The translations under genes were made by a program, and so were the position numbers. This document shows, piece after piece, positions 51,761 through 59,493 of a stretch of DNA of 64,000 bases. The stretch's first letter is position 1; every line of letters starts with the position of its first letter. This DNA comes from an uncultured Lentisphaeria bacterium (GTDB lineage Bacteria > Verrucomicrobiota > Lentisphaeria > Victivallales > Victivallaceae). The notes beneath the pieces were generated by a model. That model was not told the origin of the DNA, ran no database searches, and saw only the letters and a program-made list of their open reading frames with translations. The stretch lies in assembly GCA_949298075.1 (NCBI GenBank), contig CASFVA010000025.1, forward strand, positions 1 through 64,000, given 5' to 3'.

Positions 51761-51814
51761 ATTCATGTACCTTATGCAATAAAAACATAACATTCAACCC
51801 TTTCGGTGCTGATT

Positions 51815-52573
51815 ATGCAGAAAAAGACAAAGCATTTCACTTTGATTGAACTTCTGGTGGTTATTGCGATCATCGCCATCCTGGCCGGCATGCTTTTGCC
51901 GGCGCTGCAGAAGGCCAGGTCGCGTTCATTGTCGACCAAATGTATCGGCAATCTAAAACAGATCGGGATGGCATTCAATATGTATGCCGATGCCAACAAC
52001 GGGACGATTCCAGTGGTTTACAATCTCAATGGCGGAGGCACCAAAATTGTATACGCCATGTATTTTCTGACTGGATACAATTACGGCGGCTATGATTTTC
52101 AGAATGTCAGATACATCCCGACGACGGTGGTTGAATGTCCCGTTGAAAATTCGGAAAATTCACGTTCCAAACTGCAAACTCAGGGCAAATGCGATAACGG
52201 CACCTATGGATTGCGGGCGAACAATCTGCCGTCCAGTTTTTACGGCCGGAAGATTACTGAATGGTTTGACACGTCATCAGTTGATGGAGTCAACAGCTAC
52301 ATGATCCGGACCGGGAAGATATATCGGCCTGCGGACTGGTATGTTTCGGCTGACTCCTGGAGCATTAATATGAAACGGCAGGCCTGTGCACTGAAACTTA
52401 AAGACTCTTCCAGCAGCGGTTCGGACGGGGCGTTGTGGATGGTACATGGCAACCGGGCCAATATGCAGTTCGGTGACGGTCACGTCGAAAGCGTGGCCCC
52501 CGGAGATTCCAAACTTGAAGAAAATGGTTTTCAGGTATATTACGATGAGTCCAAGAACGTGGTTCTGATCTGA
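51815..52573 (+). CDS. Pseudopilin with H-x9-DG C-terminus
   Basis: A 252-residue type II secretion-like pseudopilin. The ATG at 51815 starts [20 protein letters not shown], a prepilin peptidase site and hydrophobic helix, then [30 protein letters not shown]. The C-terminal [16 protein letters not shown] is the H-x9-DG box. In Lentisphaerota and Planctomycetota such proteins are numerous and thought to build envelope fibres tied to macromolecule uptake. No Shine-Dalgarno site precedes the ATG. The lyase gene lies 54 bp downstream, in the same transcription direction, so the two may act together. Confidence 0.92.
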   Translation: MQKKTKHFTLIELLVVIAIIAILAGMLLPALQKARSRSLSTKCIGNLKQIGMAFNMYADANNGTIPVVYNLNGGGTKIVYAMYFLTGYNYGGYDFQNVRYIPTTVVECPVENSENSRSKLQTQGKCDNGTYGLRANNLPSSFYGRKITEWFDTSSVDGVNSYMIRTGKIYRPADWYVSADSWSINMKRQACALKLKDSSSSGSDGALWMVHGNRANMQFGDGHVESVAPGDSKLEENGFQVYYDESKNVVLI

Positions 52574-52627
52574 TTGAAATTCAGTGGGGGCTAAAGCGCG
52601 GATGAAGAGAAAATCTGAGGTGACTGC

Positions 52628-54463
52628 ATGAGGTTTTGGATTGGATTGGCGGTCGGATTTATGGCCGTGACCGTTTTTGCGGCGGAAGTTCAGAGGTCGG
52701 TGAGCGAGGCGATGATCAATGCTGTGGCGGCTTCTCCCCATCCGCGGCTGATGCCCAAGGACGGACCGGCGCTGATTCGCACCAACGCTGTCGACACCCC
52801 GGCCGGCCGATTGCTGGCTCCGGGCATCATTCGGAGGGCAAACTGTTTTGTCAACACCCCGGTCGCCAAACGGGTTCCGAAATGGGGAGGGCGGCTGCTT
52901 CATTTTTCCCGGGAAGTCCTCGGCCGGATTACCGCTCTGGCGACGGCCTATTACATAACCGGAAACGAGGATTACGCAAGGCAGGCGGTTAAGGAGACTT
53001 TGGCTGCCTGCCGTTATCCGGAGTGGCAGTTGCGTTTTTTCCTCGATACCGCTGAAATGGCTTTGGCCTGCTCCATTGCCTACGACTGGCTGTATGATTT
53101 CTTCACTCCCGATGAACGGCGTCTTGTTGCGGAAACCATTTTGGAGCGCGCTCTGCGGCGTTCGTTTCGGGAACGGCAATGGTGGGCCTCCGGAACCACC
53201 AATATCTGCCAGGTTTGCCACAGCTCACTTACCGCTGCTGCGATTGCGGTGGCGGATTATGATCCCCGGCTGGCCCGCGACACCATCAACCGTGCAATTA
53301 AGAATCTGCCCCGGGTGATGAAACACTCGTATTCTCCGTCGGGAGCTTATCCTGAAGGCCCCGGATACTGGAGCTACGGCACCATGTTCAACTGCGTGTT
53401 TTTTGCAGTTACCGATGCGGCATTCGGAACCAATTTCGGTTTGGACCGGATTCCCGGAGTGGATAAAACCATTGACTTCATCGAAGCCGGCACCGGAAAC
53501 GTCGGCTTGGTTTTCTCTTATTCCGACTGCGGAATCCGGGGATTCGTGGATTTTGCCCGATATTATCTGATTGAAAAATACAAACGCTATGACAGCTATA
53601 ATGCGCAAATAGTCAATCTGACCAAGTCGCCAAGAGCGGAACGGGACCGTCTGCTGCCGCTGGCGATGTTGTACGTCAAAAATTTCCCTGAACCGGCGGC
53701 AACCGCAGCTCCCAAGGCTTATTTCAGCGGCGAAAATGCCACCAACCCCATTGTGATTCTACGCAGCGGTTTCGGGACGGACGACTTTTATCTCGGTGTC
53801 AAAGGCGGTTCGCCAGGCGCCTCCCACGGGCACATGGATGCCGGTTCCTATGTCCTGGAAAACGGCGGCGTCCGGTGGATCCACGATCTTGGCGCCAGCG
53901 ACTATGTTAAAATGGAAAAGGCCGGAATTGATCGTCACAACCGGCAGGACAGCAATGCCTGGACCGTTTTTCACGTCGGTCCCGGGTCTCATGGCATTTT
54001 GCGCATTGATGATGCCCTTCAGCTGGTGAAGGGACGGGGAGAAATAACTTCGTTTTCCGATCGCGAAGTGGTTATGGAACTCTCTTCTTTATACACGGGA
54101 CAGCTGGAGAGCTATACCCGCACCTGGCAGGTCGGCCCTGACCGCGGACTTGTGGTCACGGATCAGCTGAGCGGTGTCAAGCCGGGAGCCTCTGTCGGAG
54201 TTCAGTTCTGCACACCGGCCAAGGTGGCCGCCATTGATGGGAACCGCGTGACGTTGACTGCCAAAGGGCGCACCATGACGGTGTCGGCGGCCGGCAGTTC
54301 TCCCTCCGGAACCTGGCGCAGCCGCCCCGCGCACGAAATGGCCTTGCCGTGCGAGCCGCCATACCGCGAATATACAATGGTTTATTATGAGGTCAAGGCC
54401 CCTGAAAACGGGAGGCTGACACTGATCAATAAGTTTGATCTGGCTGCATCCTCCGGTAAATAA
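52628..54463 (+). CDS. Heparinase II/III-family polysaccharide lyase-like protein
   Basis: A 611-residue exported protein with signal peptide MRFWIGLAVGFMAVTVFAA. Residues about 60-330 are an alpha/alpha toroid typical of lyases (ACSIAYDWLYDFFTPDERRLV, TNICQVCHSSLTAAA, GAYPEGPGYWSYGT with the catalytic-region Tyr). The C-terminal heparinase II/III beta domain starts near residue 375, with KGGSPGASHGHMDAGSYVLENGGVRWIHDLGASDY. Family members cleave uronate-containing glycans by beta-elimination; which glycan (heparan, alginate or other) is not decided here. A GAGGTGA site precedes the ATG. It follows the pseudopilin gene and is probably periplasmic or outer-surface. Confidence 0.9.
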   Translation: MRFWIGLAVGFMAVTVFAAEVQRSVSEAMINAVAASPHPRLMPKDGPALIRTNAVDTPAGRLLAPGIIRRANCFVNTPVAKRVPKWGGRLLHFSREVLGRITALATAYYITGNEDYARQAVKETLAACRYPEWQLRFFLDTAEMALACSIAYDWLYDFFTPDERRLVAETILERALRRSFRERQWWASGTTNICQVCHSSLTAAAIAVADYDPRLARDTINRAIKNLPRVMKHSYSPSGAYPEGPGYWSYGTMFNCVFFAVTDAAFGTNFGLDRIPGVDKTIDFIEAGTGNVGLVFSYSDCGIRGFVDFARYYLIEKYKRYDSYNAQIVNLTKSPRAERDRLLPLAMLYVKNFPEPAATAAPKAYFSGENATNPIVILRSGFGTDDFYLGVKGGSPGASHGHMDAGSYVLENGGVRWIHDLGASDYVKMEKAGIDRHNRQDSNAWTVFHVGPGSHGILRIDDALQLVKGRGEITSFSDREVVMELSSLYTGQLESYTRTWQVGPDRGLVVTDQLSGVKPGASVGVQFCTPAKVAAIDGNRVTLTAKGRTMTVSAAGSSPSGTWRSRPAHEMALPCEPPYREYTMVYYEVKAPENGRLTLINKFDLAASSGK

Positions 54464-54658
54464 TGGTCTCAGGCATTCGGGATCTCACTCACTGCGGATT
54501 GCGGTTTGTTGATCGGTGGACCGTTCTTTGGGGCGGTCCGGGGCGCATCCGGTAAAAAAATGCAAAAATTTTTCCGTAGAGGTTGGGAATTTCACCTAAT
54601 TTGAGCTACATTATATAGACTTCGTCAAAATTGAGAAGTAACCAAAAGAGAGATTATC

Positions 54659-54748
54659 ATGGGCAACCTCAAGAAGAAACGGCGTAAAAAGATCGCCAAG
54701 CACAAGCGCAAGAAGCAGCTGAAGCTGTTGCGGCACAAGAAGAAATAA
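54659..54748 (+). CDS. bS22/mS38-like ribosomal miniprotein (AURKAIP1/COX24 domain)
   Basis: A 29-codon gene: MGNLKKKRRKKIAKHKRKK at the start and RHKKK at the end, with 17 Lys/Arg residues. It matches the tiny basic proteins related to mitochondrial mS38 (AURKAIP1/Cox24) and actinobacterial bS22, which sit on the small ribosomal subunit near the decoding centre. A purine-rich AAAAGAGAG lies 5-10 bp upstream of the ATG. A promoter like TTGGGA-N18-TACATT (54583-54612) is possible. A strong terminator (54773-54835) directly follows, so this very short gene forms its own unit. The match is to the composition and N-terminal pattern and was not tested by search. Confidence 0.78.
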   Translation: MGNLKKKRRKKIAKHKRKKQLKLLRHKKK

Positions 54749-54772
54749 CCGGCTGGTCCGGTAAGTGTCGTA

Positions 54773-54835
54773 AGGTCCGCCCCAGTGTGGTTCCGCCGGT
54801 TGCGGAGCGCTTTGGGGCGGACTTGTGCTTTTTTT
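54773..54835 (+). terminator. Rho-independent terminator after the bS22-like gene
   Basis: A perfect 10 bp stem GTCCGCCCCA (54775-54784) with TGGGGCGGAC (54813-54822), extendable by two pairs, is followed by a run of seven T residues (54829-54835). The loop contains a smaller CCGC/GCGG stem. Confidence 0.88.
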
Positions 54836-54923
54836 ATGAACTCTCTCTGATTCCGGCTGCATTGACAGAAGGATGGAATTTCGGGATCCGGCCGGAAGGA
54901 TCCGACCGGAGCAATGGTGAAAC

Positions 54924-56462
54924 ATGGGTGCATTACGCGGTTTCCTGTTTGCGGCGATTTTGGCGGGCGTGACGTCGGGGACGGCGAATTGCGCAGAGCA
55001 GGGGGTGCCGGCCGATGACGCCAGGAGAATTGAACGCCTAGACGCATTGGTGTTCGGGCTCTGGTGCGCGGCTCCGGTGATGAAGGCAGTCGCATTCGGT
55101 GAGGCAATCCAAGGCGGGGATTCCGATTCCGCTGCGGTTGCACTCAACTGGCTGGATCAGCTGGAATGGTCGCCGGCGGAGCAGAAGGAGTTCGCTGATC
55201 TGGCCTGGGAGCGCTTTGGCAAAACTCCCGACGCGGTTTGGGCTTGGGCATCACTCCAGTTTTTGCCATCAGAAGAACTGCCCCAGCAGCTTGAGCGGGG
55301 CAACGCGATTGCCGGATCCGGCGGGCTGGCGGGCAGCCGGGAAGTGCTGCGCCGCTTTTGGGAAAAATATTTGGAGTGCTCCCTGACCGGCGGAAATTAT
55401 GAGCCGGTTGTAAAGAAACTGGAGTTGCTTTATCAGAGGGACTCCGCCGCTGAAATGTGGCGCCTGGAATTGGCGCTTGCCGCAGTGGATTTTCTGCGTA
55501 CGGCTCAGCTGCGTTATGCCGTCAAGGGCCGGATTTGCGAATCAGTCGAACGCCTGCTGCCCCGCCTGGAACGCTTTCTCCTGGCACATGGACACCGTTT
55601 GCCGGAGGCGCCGATTGAATTTTTCAGTGATTTGATATGGCGGTACGCCAGAAATAATCCGGAGTCCGGAGCGGAAGTGGAACGTCTGACCGGTAAATTT
55701 CCTGCCCCGACCTGCGATAAATTGCGTCTTGAACTTGTGGTCAGGAGCGGTAATATGGCGCGACTGGAAGAATTTTTGCGCGATCATGATTACGCTCCGG
55801 TTTTTGCCGAGTGGCTTCGGTTCAGAACATTGTCTGAAAGCGGTGATTTCGCTGCAGCCGAAAAACAGCTGGATAAGATCGCTGCTCAGGAAGCGGTGCA
55901 AGGGGCGGCGGCGTGGGGGATGGCCATGCGGCGGCAGGACTGGGCTGAGCTTTCCAAACAAGCCAATGCTTTGGCTGATCGGGGAGGGGATGCCGTTTTA
56001 CCTCTTTTGATCAGTGCTGAAAAATACGGTCGTCCGGCTGATCTGCACCGGGCGGAAGCCTTGGCCGGGGAAGCGGCGGACCGGGATCCGGAAATGGCCA
56101 ATGCATTCGGTTATGTCGCCGTCGTGCTTGGAGTGGACGGTGACAAAGCGGAACGCCGGCTGAAATTTGCGTTGTCCCGCCAGCCGCACTCCAGTGCGGT
56201 CCTGGACAGCATGGCCTGGCTGGAGTTCAAACGCGGTAAGTTGGACGAAGCGGAAAAATACATTCTCAGATCGTTGGAGCAGGTCAATCCCGACAGCGGC
56301 ATTGGAGTTATTCTCGAACATGCCGGCGACATTGCCGCCGCCCGCGGAAAAACGGCGGAGGCAGAACTGTTTTACCGGCGCTCTCTGCGCTTGGGTAAAG
56401 ATGACCCCGGTTTTGAACCCGAGGCGGTTGAGAAAAAACTGGAGCTTCTGAAGCAGCCATGA
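54924..56462 (+). CDS. Exported TPR-rich protein
   Basis: A 512-residue protein with a signal peptide (MGALRGFLFAAILAGVTSGTANCA) and helical repeats through most of its length; the clearest tetratricopeptide units are near the C-terminus (FALSRQPHSSAVLDSMAWLEFKRGKLDEAEKYIL and GDIAAARGKTAEAELFYRRSL). It probably acts as an envelope scaffold; no enzyme motif is seen. It starts a tight operon with the RlmN gene (ATGA-type overlap at 56459-56462) and the lipoprotein gene. A perfect TTGACA is present at 54863 but no -10 follows at proper spacing. Confidence 0.8.
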   Translation: MGALRGFLFAAILAGVTSGTANCAEQGVPADDARRIERLDALVFGLWCAAPVMKAVAFGEAIQGGDSDSAAVALNWLDQLEWSPAEQKEFADLAWERFGKTPDAVWAWASLQFLPSEELPQQLERGNAIAGSGGLAGSREVLRRFWEKYLECSLTGGNYEPVVKKLELLYQRDSAAEMWRLELALAAVDFLRTAQLRYAVKGRICESVERLLPRLERFLLAHGHRLPEAPIEFFSDLIWRYARNNPESGAEVERLTGKFPAPTCDKLRLELVVRSGNMARLEEFLRDHDYAPVFAEWLRFRTLSESGDFAAAEKQLDKIAAQEAVQGAAAWGMAMRRQDWAELSKQANALADRGGDAVLPLLISAEKYGRPADLHRAEALAGEAADRDPEMANAFGYVAVVLGVDGDKAERRLKFALSRQPHSSAVLDSMAWLEFKRGKLDEAEKYILRSLEQVNPDSGIGVILEHAGDIAAARGKTAEAELFYRRSLRLGKDDPGFEPEAVEKKLELLKQP

Positions 56463-57505
56463 GATCGTTTTTGATCGGAACCGGGCGAAGTGACTTGGAA
56501 AGTCTGGCCTTGCAATGCGGGGAAAAGTCCTTTCGCGGCCGTCAGCTCGCCCAATGGATTTACGAGCGATTGGAAGCCGATCCCGGGAGAATGAGCAACT
56601 TGCCGGCGGCATTCAGGGCTCAGCTCAAGTCGATTATGCATGCTCCCGGCAGCCGGGTCGGCGAAGTGGTCACTGCGACCGATGGCGTGGAAAAGATGCT
56701 GATTGAACTTTGGGATGGCGAGGCCGTGGAAATGGTACTGATCCCGGCCGGAGACGGACGGCTGACTTTCTGTCTCAGCACTCAGGTCGGCTGTCCGGTC
56801 GGATGCTGTTTTTGCGCAAGCGGAGCATCTGGATTTACCCGCAATCTGGTCGCCGGAGAAATACTGGAGGAGTTTTTATTCGGCTGTGCCCGGGCCGGGC
56901 GGAGATGCGACAATATTGTATTCATGGGAATTGGTGAGGGATTGTTGAATTTCAGTGAATTGAGCCGGGCGCTCGACATCCTTTCCAGTGCGGATTATTT
57001 CAAATTGTCTCCCCGCCGGATAACGGTCTCAACCAGCGGGGTGGTGCCCGGGATTTTAAAGCTGGCTGAATTGCGTCGTGAGTACAATCTGGCGATCAGT
57101 TTGCATGCCCCGGATGACAAAACGCGGGCTTTGATTATTCCCGACCGGTTGCGTTATCCGATTGCCGAGGTGCTGGCAGCGGCCGACCGCTGGAGCGCAT
57201 TGTGCGGTCGGCAGTATACGCTGGAATATACACTGCTGGCCGGAATTAACGATTCCGATTCCGCCGCTGCGGCTCTGGGAGCTCTGGCCCGCCGGCATCG
57301 GGCAAAAGTCAATCTGATTGCCTGTAATCCGACCGACGGAAAATTCCGGCGGCCGGCTCCGGATCGGATCCGGGATTTCGAGGCCGCTGTGGCGGCTGCC
57401 GGCGCCCGGGTGACTTGCCGGGTGGAGCGGGGCGGCACTCAGACGGCCGCCTGCGGGCAGTTGCGGGTACACAGAAAATCTGAAGCGTCTGATGACGGGA
57501 AATAA
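56459..57505 (+). CDS. rlmN: 23S rRNA (adenine2503-C2)-methyltransferase RlmN
   Basis: Radical SAM enzyme that methylates A2503 of 23S rRNA and A37 of some tRNAs. The [4Fe-4S] motif is Cys112-x3-Cys116-x2-Cys119 in TQVGCPVGCCFCASGASGFTRNL. FMGIGEGLLNFSELSRAL follows, then VALSLHAPDD-like NLAISLHAPDDKTRALIIP. The C-terminal CRVERGGTQTAACGQLRV carries the methyl-accepting Cys. At 348 residues it is of normal size. It overlaps the TPR gene start-to-stop and the lipoprotein gene follows without a gap, so it is co-transcribed. Confidence 0.95.
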   Translation: MRSFLIGTGRSDLESLALQCGEKSFRGRQLAQWIYERLEADPGRMSNLPAAFRAQLKSIMHAPGSRVGEVVTATDGVEKMLIELWDGEAVEMVLIPAGDGRLTFCLSTQVGCPVGCCFCASGASGFTRNLVAGEILEEFLFGCARAGRRCDNIVFMGIGEGLLNFSELSRALDILSSADYFKLSPRRITVSTSGVVPGILKLAELRREYNLAISLHAPDDKTRALIIPDRLRYPIAEVLAAADRWSALCGRQYTLEYTLLAGINDSDSAAAALGALARRHRAKVNLIACNPTDGKFRRPAPDRIRDFEAAVAAAGARVTCRVERGGTQTAACGQLRVHRKSEASDDGK

Positions 57506-57891
57506 TGATGATGGACTGGTTGAAAAAAAACAGGGTTTGCTTTTGGGAGCTTCTTGTGCTGGCACTGATGTCAGGGTTGTGCGGTTGTTCAGCTTTTCGG
57601 GATTTTTTCGATGATGACCGCATTGAACGTCGGCAAGCTCCGGAAACGAAGCAAAAGACCGGGGGGAACTCTGTCGGGAGGGATCCGTTGGCGGACATAT
57701 TAAAACCGGACGACTCCAGACCATATTTGGATGGTGCCGATCTGTCTCCGGAAGAAAGACAGGTTTTGCAGGAATCCGTGTCTGGCGCTGACAATCGCCG
57801 GCTCGTGGAGTCGTTGAAAAGTGATGATGATGTGGCCCGTCAGCGTCGGCGGGAGTGGGTTTTCGGCAAAAGTCCTTTCAAGTCGGAATAG
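57505..57891 (+). CDS. Small hypothetical lipoprotein
   Basis: About 128 residues. A signal peptide ending LVLALMSGLCGCSAF has a lipobox-like LCGC with the lipidated Cys near residue 28. The mature part is charged and disordered-looking (DDDRIERRQAPETKQKTGG) with a C-terminal helix pair. Three consecutive ATG codons (57505, 57508, 57511) follow the rlmN stop; 57508 has the best spacing from GGGA, so the first residues are uncertain. I do not recognise a family. It is the third gene of the TPR-rlmN operon, 78 bp upstream of cstA. Confidence 0.7.
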   Translation: MMMDWLKKNRVCFWELLVLALMSGLCGCSAFRDFFDDDRIERRQAPETKQKTGGNSVGRDPLADILKPDDSRPYLDGADLSPEERQVLQESVSGADNRRLVESLKSDDDVARQRRREWVFGKSPFKSE

Positions 57892-57969
57892 ATGATAGGT
57901 CCCTCGTCCGAAACATCGGCGGGAGATGCGCCTTAATAGTATTCTGTTGCTGAATAAGGGAGGTTTTTC

Positions 57970-59427
57970 ATGCAATTATTTTTGTTGGGTCTGGTTTTGT
58001 TGGTTGTCGGTTATTTCTTCTACGGAAAACTGGTTGAGAAGGTACTGGGGCCGGATGATCGCGGTACTCCGGCCAGAACAATGCACGATGGCGTGGATTT
58101 TCTGGTGCTTCCGCATTGGAAGAACATGCTGATTCAGCTGCTCAATATTGCCGGAATCGGTCCGGTTATCGGTGTCATTCTCGGAATAAAGTTTGGCGTC
58201 ATCGCATTTTTGATCATTCCGATCGGTAATATCATCGGCGGCTCGGTGCATGATTTTGTCTCCGGGATGATGTCGCTGCGCCACCGCGGGGCCAACCTTC
58301 CAGCCCTGATTCGGATGACCACCGGCAATGTATTTTATACGGTGTTTTCCGTATTTATGGCCTTCCTGCTGCTGCTGGTGGTGGCGGTATTCATCAATGT
58401 TCCGGCCAACCTGATTGCCGACATGGCGTCCGCCAACATATTCTGGTATGCCGTGGCGGTGATTTTCATCTACTACATTGTGGCGACGGTTTTTCCGGTG
58501 GATAAAATCATCGGTGCCCTTTATCCGTATTTTGGCGGTCTGCTGCTGATCGGAACCGCTTTGGTTTTTGTCTTCATGATGATTGAGTGTTGCAATCGCC
58601 CCGAATTGCTGACTGAAACGGCCGGTTTCAAGGCAAATATGTTCACTGCTCAGAAGAATATGCCGATCATTCCGATGCTTTTTGTGACCATCGCCTGCGG
58701 CATTCTGTCCGGATTTCACGCCACGCAATCGCCGATTATCGCCCGGACCATGGCCAGCGAACGCCAGGCCCGTTCTTCATTTTACGGTATGATGGTGGTT
58801 GAAGGGGTCATTGCGATGATCTGGGCCGCAGCCGCATTGGTGGTCTACAACCTGCGTCCCGAATTGATGTTGCAGAATCCGACTTCCACTCTGGTGGAGA
58901 TTACCACTCATTTTCTGAACTCCAAAGTCGGTGCCGTAACGGTGGCCAGTGTGGTGATTCTTGCGATCACCTCCGGAGACACCGCCATGCGCAGTTTGCG
59001 GTTGAGCTCGGCCGAAATTTTTCACATCGATCAGAAGCCGCTGCGCAACCGGATTCTGCTGGCGCTGCCGCTGATTGTCCTGGTTGCCGCTCTCTTGTGG
59101 TGGTCGAATCAGAATGAAAAAACTTTCCAGAATCTGTGGAATTATTTTGCGTGGGGCAACCAGGTGCTGGCGGCAGCGACTCTTACCGCTGCGACAGTCT
59201 GGCTGACTGCCTGCCGCAAAACCCCACTGCTCACTTTAATTCCGGGAATTTTCATGACTTACATTGTGACAACCTACATTCTCTGGATCAGTCCGGCTCA
59301 TGGCGGTCCTGTCGGTTTTGGAATGGAGCTGGAACATGCCAGTCTGGTTGCCGGATTTTTTGCTGTGATTCTGGCGATCTGGGCATGGAATCGCGGTACG
59401 GAGCTACGCGGCCGGTTTGACCGGTAA
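57970..59427 (+). CDS. cstA: CstA-family carbon-starvation / peptide transporter
   Basis: A 485-residue membrane protein with about 13 hydrophobic segments, shorter than the 700-residue E. coli CstA but normal for the small CstA class. Signatures are PARTMHDGVDFLVLPHWKNMLIQLLNIAGIGPVIGVILGIKFG and FHATQSPIIARTMASERQARSSFYGMMVVEGVIAMIWAAAAL. Relatives take up peptides or pyruvate under carbon limitation. A GGGAGG site lies 8 bp before the ATG. A strong inverted repeat follows 19 bp after its stop, but without a T-tract. It converges with the GH35 gene. Confidence 0.92.
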   Translation: MQLFLLGLVLLVVGYFFYGKLVEKVLGPDDRGTPARTMHDGVDFLVLPHWKNMLIQLLNIAGIGPVIGVILGIKFGVIAFLIIPIGNIIGGSVHDFVSGMMSLRHRGANLPALIRMTTGNVFYTVFSVFMAFLLLLVVAVFINVPANLIADMASANIFWYAVAVIFIYYIVATVFPVDKIIGALYPYFGGLLLIGTALVFVFMMIECCNRPELLTETAGFKANMFTAQKNMPIIPMLFVTIACGILSGFHATQSPIIARTMASERQARSSFYGMMVVEGVIAMIWAAAALVVYNLRPELMLQNPTSTLVEITTHFLNSKVGAVTVASVVILAITSGDTAMRSLRLSSAEIFHIDQKPLRNRILLALPLIVLVAALLWWSNQNEKTFQNLWNYFAWGNQVLAAATLTAATVWLTACRKTPLLTLIPGIFMTYIVTTYILWISPAHGGPVGFGMELEHASLVAGFFAVILAIWAWNRGTELRGRFDR

Positions 59428-59445
59428 TACCAGTTTATCAGAGAG

Positions 59446-59477
59446 CGTCGGAACCGGGCTTTAATCCGGTTCCGGCG
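59446..59477. repeat. 12 bp inverted repeat between convergent cstA and GH35 genes
   Basis: CGTCGGAACCGG (59446-59457) pairs with CCGGTTCCGGCG (59466-59477), with one G-U pair and an 8 nt loop. No T-tract follows on either strand, so it may protect or separate the two mRNA ends rather than act as an intrinsic terminator. Confidence 0.55.
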
Positions 59478-59493
59478 GTGCCGAAAAACGGGA

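Larger units (their letters stand above)
51446..51814. other. Divergent promoter region between the response regulator and an intact pseudopilin
   Basis: 369 bp with two back-to-back sigma70-type promoters at 51531-51559 (minus) and 51732-51760 (plus). A minus-strand frame of 67 codons (51556-51759) lies between them; its stop abuts the -35 of the regulator promoter and its start sits in the -10 of the other, so it is not called as a gene. Confidence 0.6.

Noticed and set aside
54518-54539. GGACCG/CGGTCC stem after the lyase gene
   Set aside because: Short and not followed by T residues.
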